From CAIWHR01 sp963773195 (GTDB lineage Bacteria > Pseudomonadota > Gammaproteobacteria > Burkholderiales > Casimicrobiaceae): a stretch of 64,000 nt of DNA. Below are positions 63,740 to 64,000 of the stretch, in pieces. Both the position numbers and the translations under genes were made by a program. The stretch spans positions 146,246-210,245 of the forward strand of contig CAVZAE010000009.1 of assembly GCA_963773195.1 (NCBI GenBank), written 5' to 3'. The notes under the pieces were generated by a model. The model worked only from the letters and a program-made list of their open reading frames with translations, searched no databases and was not told where the DNA came from. Each line of letters begins with the position of its first letter. Positions within the stretch are counted from its first letter, which is position 1.

Positions 63740-64000
63740 TCAACTCCGGCGCTCAGCGCCTCCTTCGCCGCAGCGTGTCGAAATAGACATGATCAGCGCC
63801 CGGGTGACGATGCGCTGCCAGAATGGATTGAGGTTCAGCAGGTTGGCGCCGTTGGCGATGCTGCTTGAGAAGCGCGCAGCAACTCGGCCGGCAGGCCTTC
63901 TGCGCCCGGTCTCCGGAACGCCGTGTTGGCGCAGATCCTCCGCCGCCAGCCCGATCAACTCGCGATGCTCGTCCAGCCACTGCGACATCGCCTTCAGCCA
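63740..64000 (-). pseudogene. Transposase N-terminal fragment (ISNCY/IS1182-like) at the right edge
   Basis: AMSQWLDEHRELIGLAAEDLRQHGVPETGRR is the start of the DUF772-type transposases (IS1182/ISNCY); in the next frame CCALLKQHRQ continues that family, so a frameshift lies near 63880. The similarity ends by about 63840 and an unrelated frame runs to the stop at 63740. The element continues beyond the right edge. Confidence 0.55.

Overview
The window is about 64 kb of GC-rich DNA (both sides of every long frame stay open, as in high-GC genomes) and looks like a proteobacterial chromosome or metagenome contig. Positions 1 to about 50,050 read as one gene-dense background that I would place, without a database search, in or near the Betaproteobacteria: soxXYZA, Nfn-type and 2-oxoacid:ferredoxin oxidoreductase genes, selD, FecR/DUF6600, DUF4331, and several paralogous secreted beta-helix proteins. 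From about 50,170 to the right edge the content changes to an accessory, more alphaproteobacterial-looking set (SDRs, alpha/beta hydrolases, a PAP2 enzyme, a sulfite-oxidase-like molybdoenzyme with a reductase and DUF6510, LysR regulators) with one complete IS5-type element and a cluster of broken transposases at 62.8-64 kb.

Layout. 0-5 kb, minus: a secreted operon DUF4331, lipoprotein, TPR, HupE-like membrane protein, then a beta-helix protein running off the left edge. 5-11.3 kb: alpha carbonic anhydrase, a TIGR03118 protein, a FecR/DUF6600 protein with a Gln/Ala repeat tail, a metallothionein, a PRC-barrel protein. 11.3-13.3 kb, minus: SDR, a small Cys-rich zinc-ribbon-like protein, and Ku. 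13.5-18.3 kb, plus: Tat-exported molybdenum hydroxylase subunits followed by soxXYZA, full of frameshifts. 18.3-25 kb: beta-helix paralogues (one fused to delta-60 repeats) around an MBL-fold gene. 25-28.4 kb, plus: flavin hydroxylase, DUF2783, homogentisate-dioxygenase-like enzyme and a cytidine-deaminase-like protein, an aromatic ring-cleavage type cluster. 28.4-34 kb, minus: vanadium-haloperoxidase family protein, cupin, LytTR regulator and two sensor kinases of which one lacks the phospho-acceptor His. 34.5-36.6 kb: a decayed copy of a dioxygenase fragment, enoyl-CoA hydratase, DUF4136 lipoprotein. 36.6-39.8 kb, minus: META-domain lipoprotein, a His/Cys enzyme-like protein, selD. 40.2-47.8 kb, plus: the Nfn-like pair, korAB and a large unrecognised protein ending in a ferredoxin domain. 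47.8-50 kb, minus: glycine-zipper protein, small membrane protein, methyltransferase.

The most system-like unit is the 40.2-47.8 kb operon: a 2-oxoacid:ferredoxin oxidoreductase with its own ferredoxin-domain protein and an Nfn-type ferredoxin:NAD(P) transhydrogenase, preceded by an FNR/CRP-like palindrome. The clearest event is an IS5-type insertion after codon 12 of a secreted-protein gene at 56.2-57.1 kb: removing the element and one TA restores an in-frame start with a good ribosome binding site.

Frameshifts are concentrated at 14.0-18.3 kb and 48.6-63.2 kb and often come in compensating pairs. This fits uncorrected long-read indels at least as well as gene decay, so genes typed as pseudogene here may be intact in the organism. 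No tRNA, rRNA or CRISPR array was seen.
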